Assembly (NCBI RefSeq): GCF_005405905.1
Contig: NZ_BJHU01000035.1
Span: forward strand, 372,001 to 436,000
Reading direction: 5' to 3'
Length of the DNA stretch: 64,000 nucleotides
Source of the DNA: Acidovorax sp. NB1
Lineage (GTDB): Bacteria; Pseudomonadota; Gammaproteobacteria; Burkholderiales; Burkholderiaceae_C
The translations under genes were made by a program, and so were the position numbers. The notes under the pieces were generated by a model that searched no databases, was not told the origin of the DNA, and saw nothing but the letters and a program-made list of their open reading frames with translations. Positions 43,491-52,070 of this stretch are shown here, piece by piece. Each line of letters starts with the position of its first letter. Positions within the stretch are counted from its first letter, which is position 1.

Positions 43491-43531
43491 GGGGGAAGAA
43501 GAAGGAAAAGAAAAAGGAGAAGAAGGAGAAG
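43491..43531. other. 41-base uninterrupted purine tract
   Basis: All 41 plus-strand bases are A or G, in GAA/AAG/GGA triplets. It lies in the leader of the lipoprotein gene at 43470, about 20-60 bases upstream of its start, so the mRNA leader is pure pyrimidine. The remaining bases to 43615 hold no gene. Confidence 0.7.
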
Positions 43532-43615
43532 CAGGCGCGCAGCAGCCCGCCACCGGCCCAGCCCTGCGGGCGCGGCCGTGGTCACGGTGTGTTCAGAAAG
43601 GGGAAGAGTGGGCGG

Positions 43616-44332
43616 TCAGCCCGGCTTGCGGGCCACGATGAAGACCCGGATGTCCTTGCCCCGGGTGCCATGGCGTTCGACGGACACGACCTCCAGCCCC
43701 TGGCGCACAAAGGCTGCCTGCAGTTGCTGGGCGTCGAAGCACAGCACCTTTGGCGCCTTGCCAATGGCCTGCATCAGCGGCAGCGCCAGGCGGGGGATGA
43801 GCGGGTTCATCTCGGTGATGCACGGCGTCTTGGAGATCAGCAGGCCGCCCGGCCGCAAGGCCCGCACCAGCAGCTTGAGCACATGGTCCAGGTCTTCCAC
43901 CAGGTGCAGCATGCTGAAGGCCAGCACCACGTCGTACGCGCCCTGCCCTTGCCCCGGCGCGTCGGCATCGGCCACCGCAAACCCCAGTTGCGGCACGGGC
44001 TGGGCGGCCAGCCGCTCCTGGGCAATGGTGATCATCCCGGGCGAGACATCGGTGGCCAGCATGCGCCCTGTGAAGGGCGCCAGCCGCATGGCGGTGCTGC
44101 CCGTGCCACAACCAACTTCCAGCACATCCGCTGCGGGAGGCAGCAGCGCTTGCACGCGCTGCAACGTGGCCTCGTAGCCCGCCATGTCGGCAATGGGCTC
44201 GGCGGCGTATTTGGGAGCGATGCGGTCCCAGAAGCGGGCCTTGCGGGCAAAGAGGGAGGCACTCGCCTCCGCATGTGGCGTGGCACGGAGGGCCGGAGCG
44301 ATGGAGGGCGTTGGCATGGGCTGGCGGGGCAT
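43616..44332 (-). CDS. Class I SAM-dependent methyltransferase
   Basis: A 238-residue methyltransferase of the Methyltransf_11 type. Motif I is VLEVGCGTGSTAMRL, motif II MLATDVSPGMITIAQERL, then ADADAPGQGQGAYDVVLAFS and LRPGGLLISKTPCI. FWDRIAPKYAAEPIADMAGYE is the lead-in common to UbiE-like small-molecule methyltransferases. The substrate is unknown. It is divergent from a LysR regulator with an 84-base gap, so it is the likely target of that regulator. The start (44332 or 44317) has no clear ribosome site. Confidence 0.87.
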   Translation of the reverse strand: MPRQPMPTPSIAPALRATPHAEASASLFARKARFWDRIAPKYAAEPIADMAGYEATLQRVQALLPPAADVLEVGCGTGSTAMRLAPFTGRMLATDVSPGMITIAQERLAAQPVPQLGFAVADADAPGQGQGAYDVVLAFSMLHLVEDLDHVLKLLVRALRPGGLLISKTPCITEMNPLIPRLALPLMQAIGKAPKVLCFDAQQLQAAFVRQGLEVVSVERHGTRGKDIRVFIVARKPG

Positions 44333-44416
44333 CGGGCGTTGATCGATACCGGAATGCTATCCATGCAAAACCCCGCAGGGAACGCCTTAAATTGCAGTGA
44401 ACATATACATTTACGC

Positions 44417-45298
44417 ATGAACAACCTCGACTGGAACCAGCTCAAGGCGTTTCTGGAAACCGCAGAAACCGGATCGCTCTCGGCCGCCGCCCGCAAGCTG
44501 GGGCTGACCCAGCCCACCCTGAGCCGCCAGGTGGCCGCCATCGAACAGCACATGGGCGTGACCCTGTTCGAGCGTGTGGGCAAGGCCATGGTGCTCACCC
44601 CCACCGGGCTCGACCTGCTGGAACACGCCCGTGCCATGGGCACAGCCGCAGAGGCGCTGGGCCTGGCGGCGACGGGCCGGTCTGAGGCGGTGGGCGGTGT
44701 GGTGTCGGTGTCGGCCACCGACGCCGTGGCAGCCTACCTGCTGCCGCCCATCATGCAGCGGCTGCGCGACCAGGAGCCCGGCATCGCTGTCGAAGTGGTC
44801 TCATCCAACGCGCTCAGCGACTTGCTGCGCCGAGAGGCCGACATTGCCATCCGCCACGTCAAGCCCGAGCAACCCGAGCTGATCGCCCGCCTGGTGCGGG
44901 AGGCCCAAGCCAACTTCTATGCATCGGAAAACTGGGTGGCCACCTACGGCCACCCACGCAGCGCCGAAGAAGCCGCCCACCTTCCCTTTGTGGGCTCCGA
45001 CCGCAACGGCCGGTACCTGGAGTACCTGCGCCAGTACGGGCTGAATCTGAGCGAGGACAACTTCAGCTGCTACTCCGACCACACCGTGGCCCACTGGGCG
45101 CTGGTGCGGCAGGGCATGGGTATTGGCGCCATGATGAAAGAGATCGCGCGCAAGACCCCGGGCATGGTCCGCGTGCTGGACGATTTGCCGCCCGTGCGGT
45201 TTCCCATCTGGCTGGTGTCACACCGCGAGCTGCGTACCTCACGGCGGATACGGGTGGTGTTTGAGGCATTGGCCGAGGGCTTGCTGGACGAGGACTGA
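44417..45298 (+). CDS. LysR-family transcriptional regulator
   Basis: A 293-residue LysR regulator. The winged HTH is FLETAETGSLSAAARKLGLTQPTLSRQVAAIE (about 12-43), then FERVGKAMVLTPTGLDLLEHA; the effector domain begins VGGVVSVSATDAVAAYLLPP and has DIAIRHVKPEQPELIAR. It is divergent from the methyltransferase; the AT-rich gap with GTGAACATATACATTTACG is the likely control region. It is convergent with the esterase gene. Confidence 0.93.
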   Translation: MNNLDWNQLKAFLETAETGSLSAAARKLGLTQPTLSRQVAAIEQHMGVTLFERVGKAMVLTPTGLDLLEHARAMGTAAEALGLAATGRSEAVGGVVSVSATDAVAAYLLPPIMQRLRDQEPGIAVEVVSSNALSDLLRREADIAIRHVKPEQPELIARLVREAQANFYASENWVATYGHPRSAEEAAHLPFVGSDRNGRYLEYLRQYGLNLSEDNFSCYSDHTVAHWALVRQGMGIGAMMKEIARKTPGMVRVLDDLPPVRFPIWLVSHRELRTSRRIRVVFEALAEGLLDED

Positions 45299-45332
45299 GT
45301 ACGGGTTGGCGCAGCGCTGCCACCGACAAATT

Positions 45333-46250
45333 TCACCCGCCCTGCGCACTGCGCTGGCGCGCAGCGATGAACCGGCCCGCCTGCTCCAGCGAGGCCAGTG
45401 CCTCATCCAGCACCGGCGCAAACAACTGCCAGCAGTGCACCATGCCGTCCCACACGGTGCAGTCCGCCTCCACATCTGCAGCCTGCAAGCGCGCGGCCAT
45501 GGTCACGGCATCGTCGCGCAAGCGCTCTCGGCTGCCCACCTGCAGTTGCACGGGTGGCAGCCCCCGCAGGTCGGCGCTGTAGAACGGCGTAACCGTGGGC
45601 GAACGCACGTCCCCGCCGGGCACATACATGGCGTTGAAAAAGCCCATCAGCTCGCGGGTGATGAAGGGGTCGTCCACTGTGTGATGGGACGCACCCTCGG
45701 ACGCCAGGTCCAGCGCGGGCGACAGGGCTACAACGGCTGCAGGCAGAGGCAGGCCCAGGTCGCGGGCACGCAAGGCGGTAGACAGCGCCAGATTGCCACC
45801 CGCCGAGTCGCCCATCAGCGCGATGGCCGACGCGGCATAGCCCTGCGCCAGCGCCCATTGGTAGGCGGCCAGTGCATCGTCGTGCGCGGCGGGGGCCGGG
45901 TGCTCGGGGGCCAGGCGGTAGTCCACGTTGAGCACGCGCGCACCACAGAACTGCGCCAGGTACGAGCACAGCGCCCGGTGCGAGGTGAGCGAGCCAAAAA
46001 CGAACCCGCCCGCGTGGTAGTAGATGACCAGCTTGCGCGGGTCGGCCTGCGGCGTGCTGTGCAGCTCGGCTGCCATCGTGCGGCCTGCACCGTTGGGAAT
46101 GCGCAGCGCCTGGATGGGCAGCCCCTGCGCCAGGGGCATTTGCGAGTTGCTGGCATCAAACCACGCGCGCAATTGCGCAGGGGTGGCCTGCGCGGGTGGC
46201 GGGTTTTGTGCGGCCATCTGCAGGATGGCTTCAAGCTGTTGTGCGGACAT
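45333..46250 (-). CDS. HSL-family alpha/beta hydrolase (esterase), third gene of sigma-54 operon
   Basis: A 305-residue esterase of the hormone-sensitive-lipase family. The oxyanion motif reads HAGGF (79-83) in place of the usual HGGG; the nucleophile is S149 in GDSAGG; the acid is probably E242 in GSRERLRDDA where most members have aspartate; H272 lies in GMVHCW. YRLAPEHPAPAAHDDALAAY is typical. It starts 14 bases after the SDR gene. In the setting of an alcohol dehydrogenase and an aldehyde dehydrogenase it would free an aromatic alcohol or acid from an ester. Confidence 0.88.
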   Translation of the reverse strand: MSAQQLEAILQMAAQNPPPAQATPAQLRAWFDASNSQMPLAQGLPIQALRIPNGAGRTMAAELHSTPQADPRKLVIYYHAGGFVFGSLTSHRALCSYLAQFCGARVLNVDYRLAPEHPAPAAHDDALAAYQWALAQGYAASAIALMGDSAGGNLALSTALRARDLGLPLPAAVVALSPALDLASEGASHHTVDDPFITRELMGFFNAMYVPGGDVRSPTVTPFYSADLRGLPPVQLQVGSRERLRDDAVTMAARLQAADVEADCTVWDGMVHCWQLFAPVLDEALASLEQAGRFIAARQRSAQGG

Positions 46251-46264
46251 GGTTGGCCTGTGGT

Positions 46265-47032
46265 TCAGATGTACGTGGAAGCCAGCCCGCCATCCACCGG
46301 CAGGTTGATGCCGCTCACCCAGCGCGATGCATCGCTGCACAGGAAGGCAATCACCGGAGCCACTTCGTCGCTGAAGGCGGGGCGCTTCATGCGGTGCGCG
46401 TCTTTCTCCACGCGGTCCTGCCCCAGCATCTGCACAAAGTCGCCCAGGATGGGCGTGAACACCGGGCCGGGGGCCACGCAGTTCATGCGCACGCCGCGCT
46501 CCATGAAGATCTTTTGCGACTGGGTGTACGTCCACACGATCAGCGCTTCTTTGAAGTGCTGGTAGCAGGTCTCTTGCGGCACGGGGTTTGCAGCCAGCCA
46601 CTTCGCGCCTTCTTCAAAGCTGCTGGTGGCACCCAGGGCGCGGTGCAGCTCCAGCCGCGCTGGCCACTCGGCCCCCAGGATGGATGAGATATTGACGATG
46701 GAGCCGCCCTCGCCCATGCGCTCCAGCACGCGGTGGGTGAAGTGGCGCAGGCCCAGGTAGTTGACGCGGCCCACCAGGTCGGCGGGCGATGTACCGGGCA
46801 CGCCCGCAATGTTGGCCAGCGCATCAATGCGGGCGGGCAGCTGCGCCACAGCCGCATCGATGGCGGCGGGGTCGCCCAGGTCCACCTGCACAAAACCGTC
46901 AAGCGTGAGGGTGGGCGCATTGCGGTCTACGCCGATCACACGGGCGCCCTGCTGGCGGGCGAGCTTGGCAAAGTCTGCGCCGATGCCGGAACAGCAGCCG
47001 GTGACGACAATGGTTTTGTTGTTGAGGGTCAT
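46265..47032 (-). CDS. Short-chain dehydrogenase, coniferyl-alcohol dehydrogenase-like
   Basis: A 255-residue SDR. The cofactor motif is VVTGCCSGIGADFAKLARQQ, then GVDRNAPTLTLDGFVQVDLG, the NIAG motif, the catalytic serine in NISSILG, and YQHFK for YxxxK. The DRNxPTLTLDGFVQ-DL text and the insertion before the active-site tyrosine are those of proteins annotated as coniferyl-alcohol dehydrogenases, so aryl-alcohol oxidation is likely. It lies between the aldehyde dehydrogenase (76 bases upstream) and the esterase. Confidence 0.85.
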   Translation of the reverse strand: MTLNNKTIVVTGCCSGIGADFAKLARQQGARVIGVDRNAPTLTLDGFVQVDLGDPAAIDAAVAQLPARIDALANIAGVPGTSPADLVGRVNYLGLRHFTHRVLERMGEGGSIVNISSILGAEWPARLELHRALGATSSFEEGAKWLAANPVPQETCYQHFKEALIVWTYTQSQKIFMERGVRMNCVAPGPVFTPILGDFVQMLGQDRVEKDAHRMKRPAFSDEVAPVIAFLCSDASRWVSGINLPVDGGLASTYI

Positions 47033-47108
47033 GAAAGTTGTCTCCTGATTTTTTGTGTTGGGGACACAAGCCCCCGGAACAGCCAAGCCGCACCGGGGGC
47101 TTGGGATG

Positions 47109-48584
47109 TCAGAACGGGAACACGGGCACCGTGTCCTTCACCGTGATCCACTGCCACTGCGTGTATTCATCAATGTCGGCAGGCCCGCCCACACTGCCCC
47201 CGTTGCCGCCCACACCAGGGCCGCCAAAGGGGTTGGTGCATTCGTCGTTCACCGTCTGGTCGTTGATGTGCACCATGCCCGCGCGCAGCCGCTGGCCGAT
47301 GGCCATGGCGCGGCCCACGCTGGGGCTGATGACGGCGGCCGCCAGCCCGCCCTGGCTGGTGTTGGCCAGTTGCACGGCCTCGTCATCAGTGCGGAAGGTG
47401 ACGAGGTTGGCCACCGGGCCAAACGGCTCTTCATCAAACGAACGGATGCCGGGCTTGACGCCCGAGAGCACCGTGGGCTTGTAGCCCAGGCCCTCGTAGG
47501 TACCGCCCGCTTCGAGCTTCGCGCCCTGGGCCACGCTGTCCTTGATCACGCTGTCAAAGCGCTGCAGTTGCTTGGCGTCGATCATCGGCCCCAGGGCCAC
47601 CTGGCCGCTGGCGCCATCGCCCACGGGCAGGTGCGTGGCCTTGCCCACCATGCGCTGCAGAATGCCTTCGGCAATCGACTCGTGCACCAGGATGCGGTTG
47701 GATGCCATGCAAATCTGCCCCTGGTGGAACCACGCGCCAAACGCTGCAGCACTGGCCGCAGCGTCCAGGTCGGCATCTTCCAGAATGATGAGGTTGTTGG
47801 CCCCGCCCAGCTCCAGCGACACCTTCTTGAGGTGCTGCCCGGCCAGCGCGCCAATGCGGCGGCCCACGGCAGGCGAACCGGTGAAGGCGATCATGGGCAC
47901 GCGCTCGTCCACCACCAGCGCCTCGCCCGCCTCGGCGTCGCCCGGCACCACCTGCAGCAAGCCCTTGGGCAGGCCTGCCTCTTCAAACACCCGGGCCATG
48001 ATGAAGCCGCCGCTCACCGGGGTGCGCGTGTCGGGCTTGAGCACCACCGCATTGCCCAGCGCCAGCGCAGGCGCCACCGACCGCAAGCCCAGGATGAGCG
48101 GGAAGTTGAACGGCGAGATCACGCCCACCACACCATGCGGCACGCGCCGCGCGATGGACAGGCGGCCCGGCGTGCTGGGCAGCACCTGGCCTTGTGCCTG
48201 CATGGGCAGGGCCGCAGCCAGGTGGCACAGCGTGATGGCCTCACGCACCTCGTGCTGGCCCTTGGGCACGATGCCGCCGGTTTCGCGGGCAATGGCCATG
48301 GCCAGCTCGTCGAAGTGGTGCTCAAAAATGCTGGCCGCACGGTGGAACACCGCTGCGCGCTCGCGCGGGCCCTGCGCAGCCCACGCGGCCTGTGCTTGTG
48401 TAGCCCGGCCAATGGCGGCCTGCATGTCGGCCGCGCTGGCAATACCCACCGTGCCGAGCACCTGGCCGGTGGCGGGCTCGGTCACGTTGCGCTCGCCACT
48501 CAATGTGGTGTTCCATGCGCCATCAAAGGCCTTGCCCGCCCACAGGCGGTTGTCCAGCAGGCCCGGTTTTTCTGACATTCCCAT
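47109..48584 (-). CDS. Aldehyde dehydrogenase, benzaldehyde/vanillin dehydrogenase-like
   Basis: A 491-residue NAD(P)-dependent aldehyde dehydrogenase. It has the cofactor text ISPFNFPLILGLRSVAPALA, FTGSPAVGRRIGALAGQHLK, the catalytic glutamate in SLELGGANNL, the nucleophile cysteine in HQGQICMASNR and EEPFGPVANLV. The HINDQTVNDECTNPFGG-type end fits aromatic aldehyde dehydrogenases. The start at 48584 has AAGGAG 8 bases upstream. It is the first gene after the sigma-54 promoter at 48683-48698. Confidence 0.9.
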   Translation of the reverse strand: MGMSEKPGLLDNRLWAGKAFDGAWNTTLSGERNVTEPATGQVLGTVGIASAADMQAAIGRATQAQAAWAAQGPRERAAVFHRAASIFEHHFDELAMAIARETGGIVPKGQHEVREAITLCHLAAALPMQAQGQVLPSTPGRLSIARRVPHGVVGVISPFNFPLILGLRSVAPALALGNAVVLKPDTRTPVSGGFIMARVFEEAGLPKGLLQVVPGDAEAGEALVVDERVPMIAFTGSPAVGRRIGALAGQHLKKVSLELGGANNLIILEDADLDAAASAAAFGAWFHQGQICMASNRILVHESIAEGILQRMVGKATHLPVGDGASGQVALGPMIDAKQLQRFDSVIKDSVAQGAKLEAGGTYEGLGYKPTVLSGVKPGIRSFDEEPFGPVANLVTFRTDDEAVQLANTSQGGLAAAVISPSVGRAMAIGQRLRAGMVHINDQTVNDECTNPFGGPGVGGNGGSVGGPADIDEYTQWQWITVKDTVPVFPF

Positions 48585-48682
48585 TGCTTTGCTCCTTGGT
48601 GCGTTGTTGGTTGCTTGCTTGCTCGCTCGCCAGATTGGCGTTGCAGCCACCCCGCTCACAGCGCGGCGGTGTGGCCTGTTTT

Positions 48683-48698
48683 TGCAACGTGCGTACCA
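48683..48698 (-). promoter_or_regulatory. Sigma-54 (-24/-12) promoter
   Basis: On the minus strand the 16 bases read TGGTACGCACGTTGCA. Against the consensus TGGCACG-N4-TTGCW there is a single change (C to T). Spacing of the GG and GC elements is exact. Transcription would start near 48672, about 90 bases before the aldehyde dehydrogenase start. Confidence 0.85.
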
Positions 48699-48848
48699 GC
48701 CAGCCGTGCGCCAGCCCGCGCAAGGGGCCCAAAGCGGGTGTTTTTCAGAGGGAGCGCTACGGACTTTCCCTAGTCAACCAGCGCGCTGGCATGGGCGACT
48801 TTCGGGCGCCAAATAGTTACCATCAATCACCAAATTCAGCACATGCAA

Positions 48849-48886
48849 TAGATCAAATGATCACTTTTTGATCAATTTCTGATCAA
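48849..48886. promoter_or_regulatory. Upstream activating sites of the XylR-like activator
   Basis: TTGATCA (48868-48874) and TGATCAA (48880-48886) are perfect inverted arms with 5 bases between; next to it GATCAAATGATC (48851-48862) is a second small dyad. TTGATCA-type dyads resemble DmpR/XylR-family sites. They lie about 150-200 bases upstream of the sigma-54 promoter and immediately before the activator's own start, so they may also serve in autoregulation. Confidence 0.7.
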
Positions 48887-48901
48887 CCTCCAGAGGACCC
48901 C

Positions 48902-50833
48902 ATGCCCCGACGCCGCGTCTCACTGGCCGACCTGCACCGCACCGCCGTGGGCCAAGGCCAAGCCCTGCTGGGCACCGTGCCCGCGCCAGCGCCCCGCGCG
49001 CTGGGCGGCTTTGACACCCATGGCATCAGCCAGCACACCCACCCCACGGTGGCCGACATCAGCGAGTGCCTGTTCTTCTCGCCCGGCGACGGGCGCATCT
49101 GGCTGCAAGACCAGCGCATGATCCTGCTGCACTCCGAAGCCCTGGGCTCGCTGCGGCGTGAGCTGATCGACAGCATTGGCCTGGACAAGGCACGCGGCCT
49201 GCTGACCCGCGCAGGGTATGTGAGCGGCGCCCGCGACGCCCGCCTGGTGCGCCAGCAATGGCCCGACGCCGAACCCACCGCCGCCGCCATGGCTGGCACC
49301 CGCCTTCACGCGCTGGAGGGTGTGGTGCAGGTCGAGGTGGTGCACGCCCGATACAACGCCGAGCTGGGCGACTACGACGGCGAATTCATCTGGCACAACT
49401 CCAGCGAAGACGACGAGCACATCGCCGCCTACGGCGTGGGCGGCTCGCCCGCCTGCTGGATGCAGGTGGGCTACGCCACCGGCTACGTCAGCACCCTGTT
49501 TGGCCGCATGATCGTCTTCCGCGAGGTGGAGTGCCGATCCTCCGGCGCGGCGCACTGCCGCGTGATTGGCAAATCCGCCGAGCGCTGGGACGACCCCGAG
49601 CAAGACCTGTTCTACCTGAACGCCCAAGACTTTGTGGGCACCCCGCCCGCCGCGCTGGCCGACAAGCTGCTGGGCAAAGCAGGCCGTACCACCTACCTGG
49701 GCGTACCACCGGGCAAGGCCCCCGCAAGCGCTGCCACTCACAACACTCAAGAGCCCGCCGCCCACACCACCATGGTGGGCGCGTCATCGGCCTTTAACGC
49801 CGCCTGCCACATGCTGCAGCGCGTGGCCCCCACCGCCGCCACCGTGCTGTTCACTGGCGAATCGGGCGTGGGCAAGGAGATGTTTGCCAGCATGCTCCAC
49901 CGCATCAGCCCGCGCAGCAGCCAGCCCTTTGTGGCCATCAACTGCGCAGCCATTCCCGAGACGCTGGTGGAGAGCGAACTCTTTGGCGTGGAGCGCGGCG
50001 CCTACACCGGCGCAGGCACATCGCGCCCCGGCCGGTTTGAGCGCGCCCACGGCGGCACTCTCTTCCTCGACGAAATCGGCACTCTGAGTTTGGTAGCCCA
50101 AGGCAAGCTGCTGCGCGCCCTGCAAGAAGGCGAGGTAGAGCGCGTGGGCGGCACCCGCACCGTGCGCGTGGACGTGCGCCTGGTGGCCGCCACCAACGTG
50201 GACCTGCGCCAGGCCGTGCGCGAAGGCACCTTCCGCGAGGATTTGTTCTACCGCTTGAACGTCTTCCCCATCCACCTGCCCCCGCTGCGCGAGCGGCGCG
50301 ACGACATCCCGCTGCTGATGAGCCACTTCCTGGCCCACTACCAGCGCAAGCACCAGAGGCAAGTGCCCGGATTTAGCCAGGCGGCCGTGAAGGCGATGTT
50401 TCACTACCCCTTCCCCGGCAACATCCGCGAGCTGCAGAACCTGATTGAGCGGGCGGTGATCTTGGCGACGGATGGCGAGCCGATAGAGCCGCACCATTTG
50501 TTTGCGGGCGGTGAGCAAAGCTGCGGTGGGGTGATGTCGCTGCACCTGCAGGGCAACAGCGGGGGGACGTTGCATGTGCAGGGGGTGGCAGGTGTTGGGG
50601 CTGCGGTGCAGGCTCCGCCAGCGGCTGTAGCAGCGAGTGTGCGGAGTAGTGCGGGGCTAACGCCAGCCGCTTCGCCAGTAGTGGCACCGCTGCACCAGGC
50701 GGAAGAGCAGATGCTGCGGCAGGCGCTGCAGAGTGCGGGGGGGAACGTGGCGCTGGCGGGGCGGTTGCTGGGGATCAGCCGGGCGACGATGGCTTATCGG
50801 GTGAGGAAGTTTGGGATTGAAGTGGAACGCTGA
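48902..50833 (+). CDS. Sigma-54-dependent activator of the XylR/DmpR family (AreR-like role)
   Basis: A 643-residue enhancer-binding protein. An N-terminal XylR-type sensor region is followed by a V4R domain (about 140-222, with C211, H218, C219 in [15 protein letters not shown]), the AAA+ core with Walker A GESGVGKE (319-326), the sigma-54 loop as GAYTGA (366-371, tyrosine for the usual phenylalanine) and Walker B TLFLDEIG (386-393), and a Fis-type HTH at the end ([20 protein letters not shown]). Such sensors bind aromatic effectors. It is divergent from the aldehyde dehydrogenase operon, with activating sites and a -24/-12 promoter between them. Confidence 0.93.
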   Translation: MPRRRVSLADLHRTAVGQGQALLGTVPAPAPRALGGFDTHGISQHTHPTVADISECLFFSPGDGRIWLQDQRMILLHSEALGSLRRELIDSIGLDKARGLLTRAGYVSGARDARLVRQQWPDAEPTAAAMAGTRLHALEGVVQVEVVHARYNAELGDYDGEFIWHNSSEDDEHIAAYGVGGSPACWMQVGYATGYVSTLFGRMIVFREVECRSSGAAHCRVIGKSAERWDDPEQDLFYLNAQDFVGTPPAALADKLLGKAGRTTYLGVPPGKAPASAATHNTQEPAAHTTMVGASSAFNAACHMLQRVAPTAATVLFTGESGVGKEMFASMLHRISPRSSQPFVAINCAAIPETLVESELFGVERGAYTGAGTSRPGRFERAHGGTLFLDEIGTLSLVAQGKLLRALQEGEVERVGGTRTVRVDVRLVAATNVDLRQAVREGTFREDLFYRLNVFPIHLPPLRERRDDIPLLMSHFLAHYQRKHQRQVPGFSQAAVKAMFHYPFPGNIRELQNLIERAVILATDGEPIEPHHLFAGGEQSCGGVMSLHLQGNSGGTLHVQGVAGVGAAVQAPPAAVAASVRSSAGLTPAASPVVAPLHQAEEQMLRQALQSAGGNVALAGRLLGISRATMAYRVRKFGIEVER

Positions 50834-50911
50834 GAAATGAAAGCGCGGCGAAGAAATCCCGTTACGAAGTGCCGCTGAAGACCCAGAGCCACATGGGTAA
50901 ACTCAAAATAC

Positions 50912-50942
50912 GCGAAACATATACAATTCGAATACGTTTCGC
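50912..50942. promoter_or_regulatory. Palindromic operator upstream of the parD-like gene
   Basis: GCGAAAC (50912-50918) and GTTTCGC (50936-50942) are perfect inverted arms around an AT-rich 17-base centre (ATATACAATTCGAATAC) that could hold a -10 element. It ends 16 bases before the ParD-like start. Type II antitoxins usually bind such sites to control their own operon. Confidence 0.6.
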
Positions 50943-50958
50943 ATAAAGGCAGTACCCC

Positions 50959-51237
50959 ATGGGCATAGTCAAAATTTCCGACCAGATGCACGAAAACCTG
51001 CGTCTGGCCAGCACGGCGCTGAGCCGTTCCATCAACGCCCAGGCCGAGCACTGGATGCGTGTCGGCATGCTGGCCGAGTTGTATCCCGACCTGGACCACC
51101 GCGAAATTTGCCAGATGCTGGTGCGGGCCGAGCTGGCGGGTGGGCTGGATGTGGCGCTGGCGGCGCGGGGTGAGCTGGACAGCAAGCCTGCGGCAGACGT
51201 CACCCCCACCGCCCGCAGCAGAAAGCAGCCGCACTGA
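50959..51237 (+). CDS. ParD-like antitoxin family protein
   Basis: A 92-residue protein. The first 60 residues (MGIVKISDQMHENLRLASTA, then LSRSINAQAEHWMRVGMLAE) match the ParD_like family, a ribbon-helix-helix group listed as antitoxins; the last 30 are a low-complexity tail. AAAGG lies 9 bases before the ATG. Its TGA overlaps the start of the aminopeptidase gene (TGATG), so the two are coupled. No ParE/RelE-type toxin gene is present. Confidence 0.85.
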   Translation: MGIVKISDQMHENLRLASTALSRSINAQAEHWMRVGMLAELYPDLDHREICQMLVRAELAGGLDVALAARGELDSKPAADVTPTARSRKQPH

Positions 51238-52037
51238 TGGCCCGCGCTGACCGTGGGGTGCCGGTCCGCTCGGCCGAAGAACTGGTGATGGCGCGGCGGG
51301 CCGCACAACTGGCGGCCGAAGTGCTGGCGATGATCGAGCCGCATGTGGTTCCGGGCGTGACCACCGACGCGCTGGACCGCCTGTGCCATGACCACATCGT
51401 GAACGTGCAGGGCGCGCGGCCTGCCAATGTGGGCTATCTGGGCTACCCCAAGACGGTGCTGACCTCGGTGAACCATGTGGTGTGCCACGGCATCCCCTCG
51501 CCCCAGCAGACGCTGAAGAAGGGCGACATCGTGAACATTGATGTGGCGGTGGAAAAAGACGGCTGGTATGGCGACACCAGCCGCATGTATTGCGTGGGCG
51601 CGCCCAGCGTGCTCGCCCAGCGACTGGTGCACACGACCTACGAGGCGCTGTGCGCAGGCATCCGCACCGTGAAACCCGGAGCCACGCTGGGTGATGTGGG
51701 CCACGCCATTGCCACCGTGGCGCAGCGTGAGAACTTCAGCGTGGTGCGCGAGTACTGCGGCCACGGCATTGGCACCGTGTACCACGACGAGCCCCAGGTG
51801 CTGCACTACGGGCGGCGCGGCCAGGGGCTGCGGCTGGAGGCAGGGATGGTCTTCACCATCGAACCCATGCTGAACGCAGGCCAGCGCGAAACCAAGGAGC
51901 TGGCCGATGGCTGGACGGTGGTGACCAAGGACCGCTCGCTCTCGGCCCAGTGGGAACACATGGTGGCGGTGACAGACAGCGGGTTTGAGGTGCTGACGGC
52001 GTGGCCCGGGGGCACGGGCAGCTACCCGGCGATTTAG
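51237..52037 (+). CDS. map: Type I methionine aminopeptidase coupled to a ParD-like gene
   Basis: A 266-residue methionine aminopeptidase. The metal ligands are all visible: two aspartates in NIDVAVEKDGWYGDTSRMYC, histidine in YCGHGIGTVYHDEP, and glutamates in VFTIEPML and SAQWEHMVAVT. Length is normal for type I enzymes. It removes the initiator methionine from nascent chains. Most such bacteria carry a housekeeping map next to rpsB elsewhere, so this is likely a second copy. Coupling to a ParD-like gene under a palindrome is its notable trait. Confidence 0.93.
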   Translation: MARADRGVPVRSAEELVMARRAAQLAAEVLAMIEPHVVPGVTTDALDRLCHDHIVNVQGARPANVGYLGYPKTVLTSVNHVVCHGIPSPQQTLKKGDIVNIDVAVEKDGWYGDTSRMYCVGAPSVLAQRLVHTTYEALCAGIRTVKPGATLGDVGHAIATVAQRENFSVVREYCGHGIGTVYHDEPQVLHYGRRGQGLRLEAGMVFTIEPMLNAGQRETKELADGWTVVTKDRSLSAQWEHMVAVTDSGFEVLTAWPGGTGSYPAI

Positions 52038-52070
52038 CAGCGATGGGGGCTGCGCGATGGGGTCGCCCCA

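Noticed and set aside
43169-45298. A 709-codon plus-strand frame ending with the LysR gene
   Set aside because: Only the last 293 codons are LysR-like; the rest is antisense to the lipoprotein and methyltransferase genes and crosses the purine tract. The LysR start is 44417.
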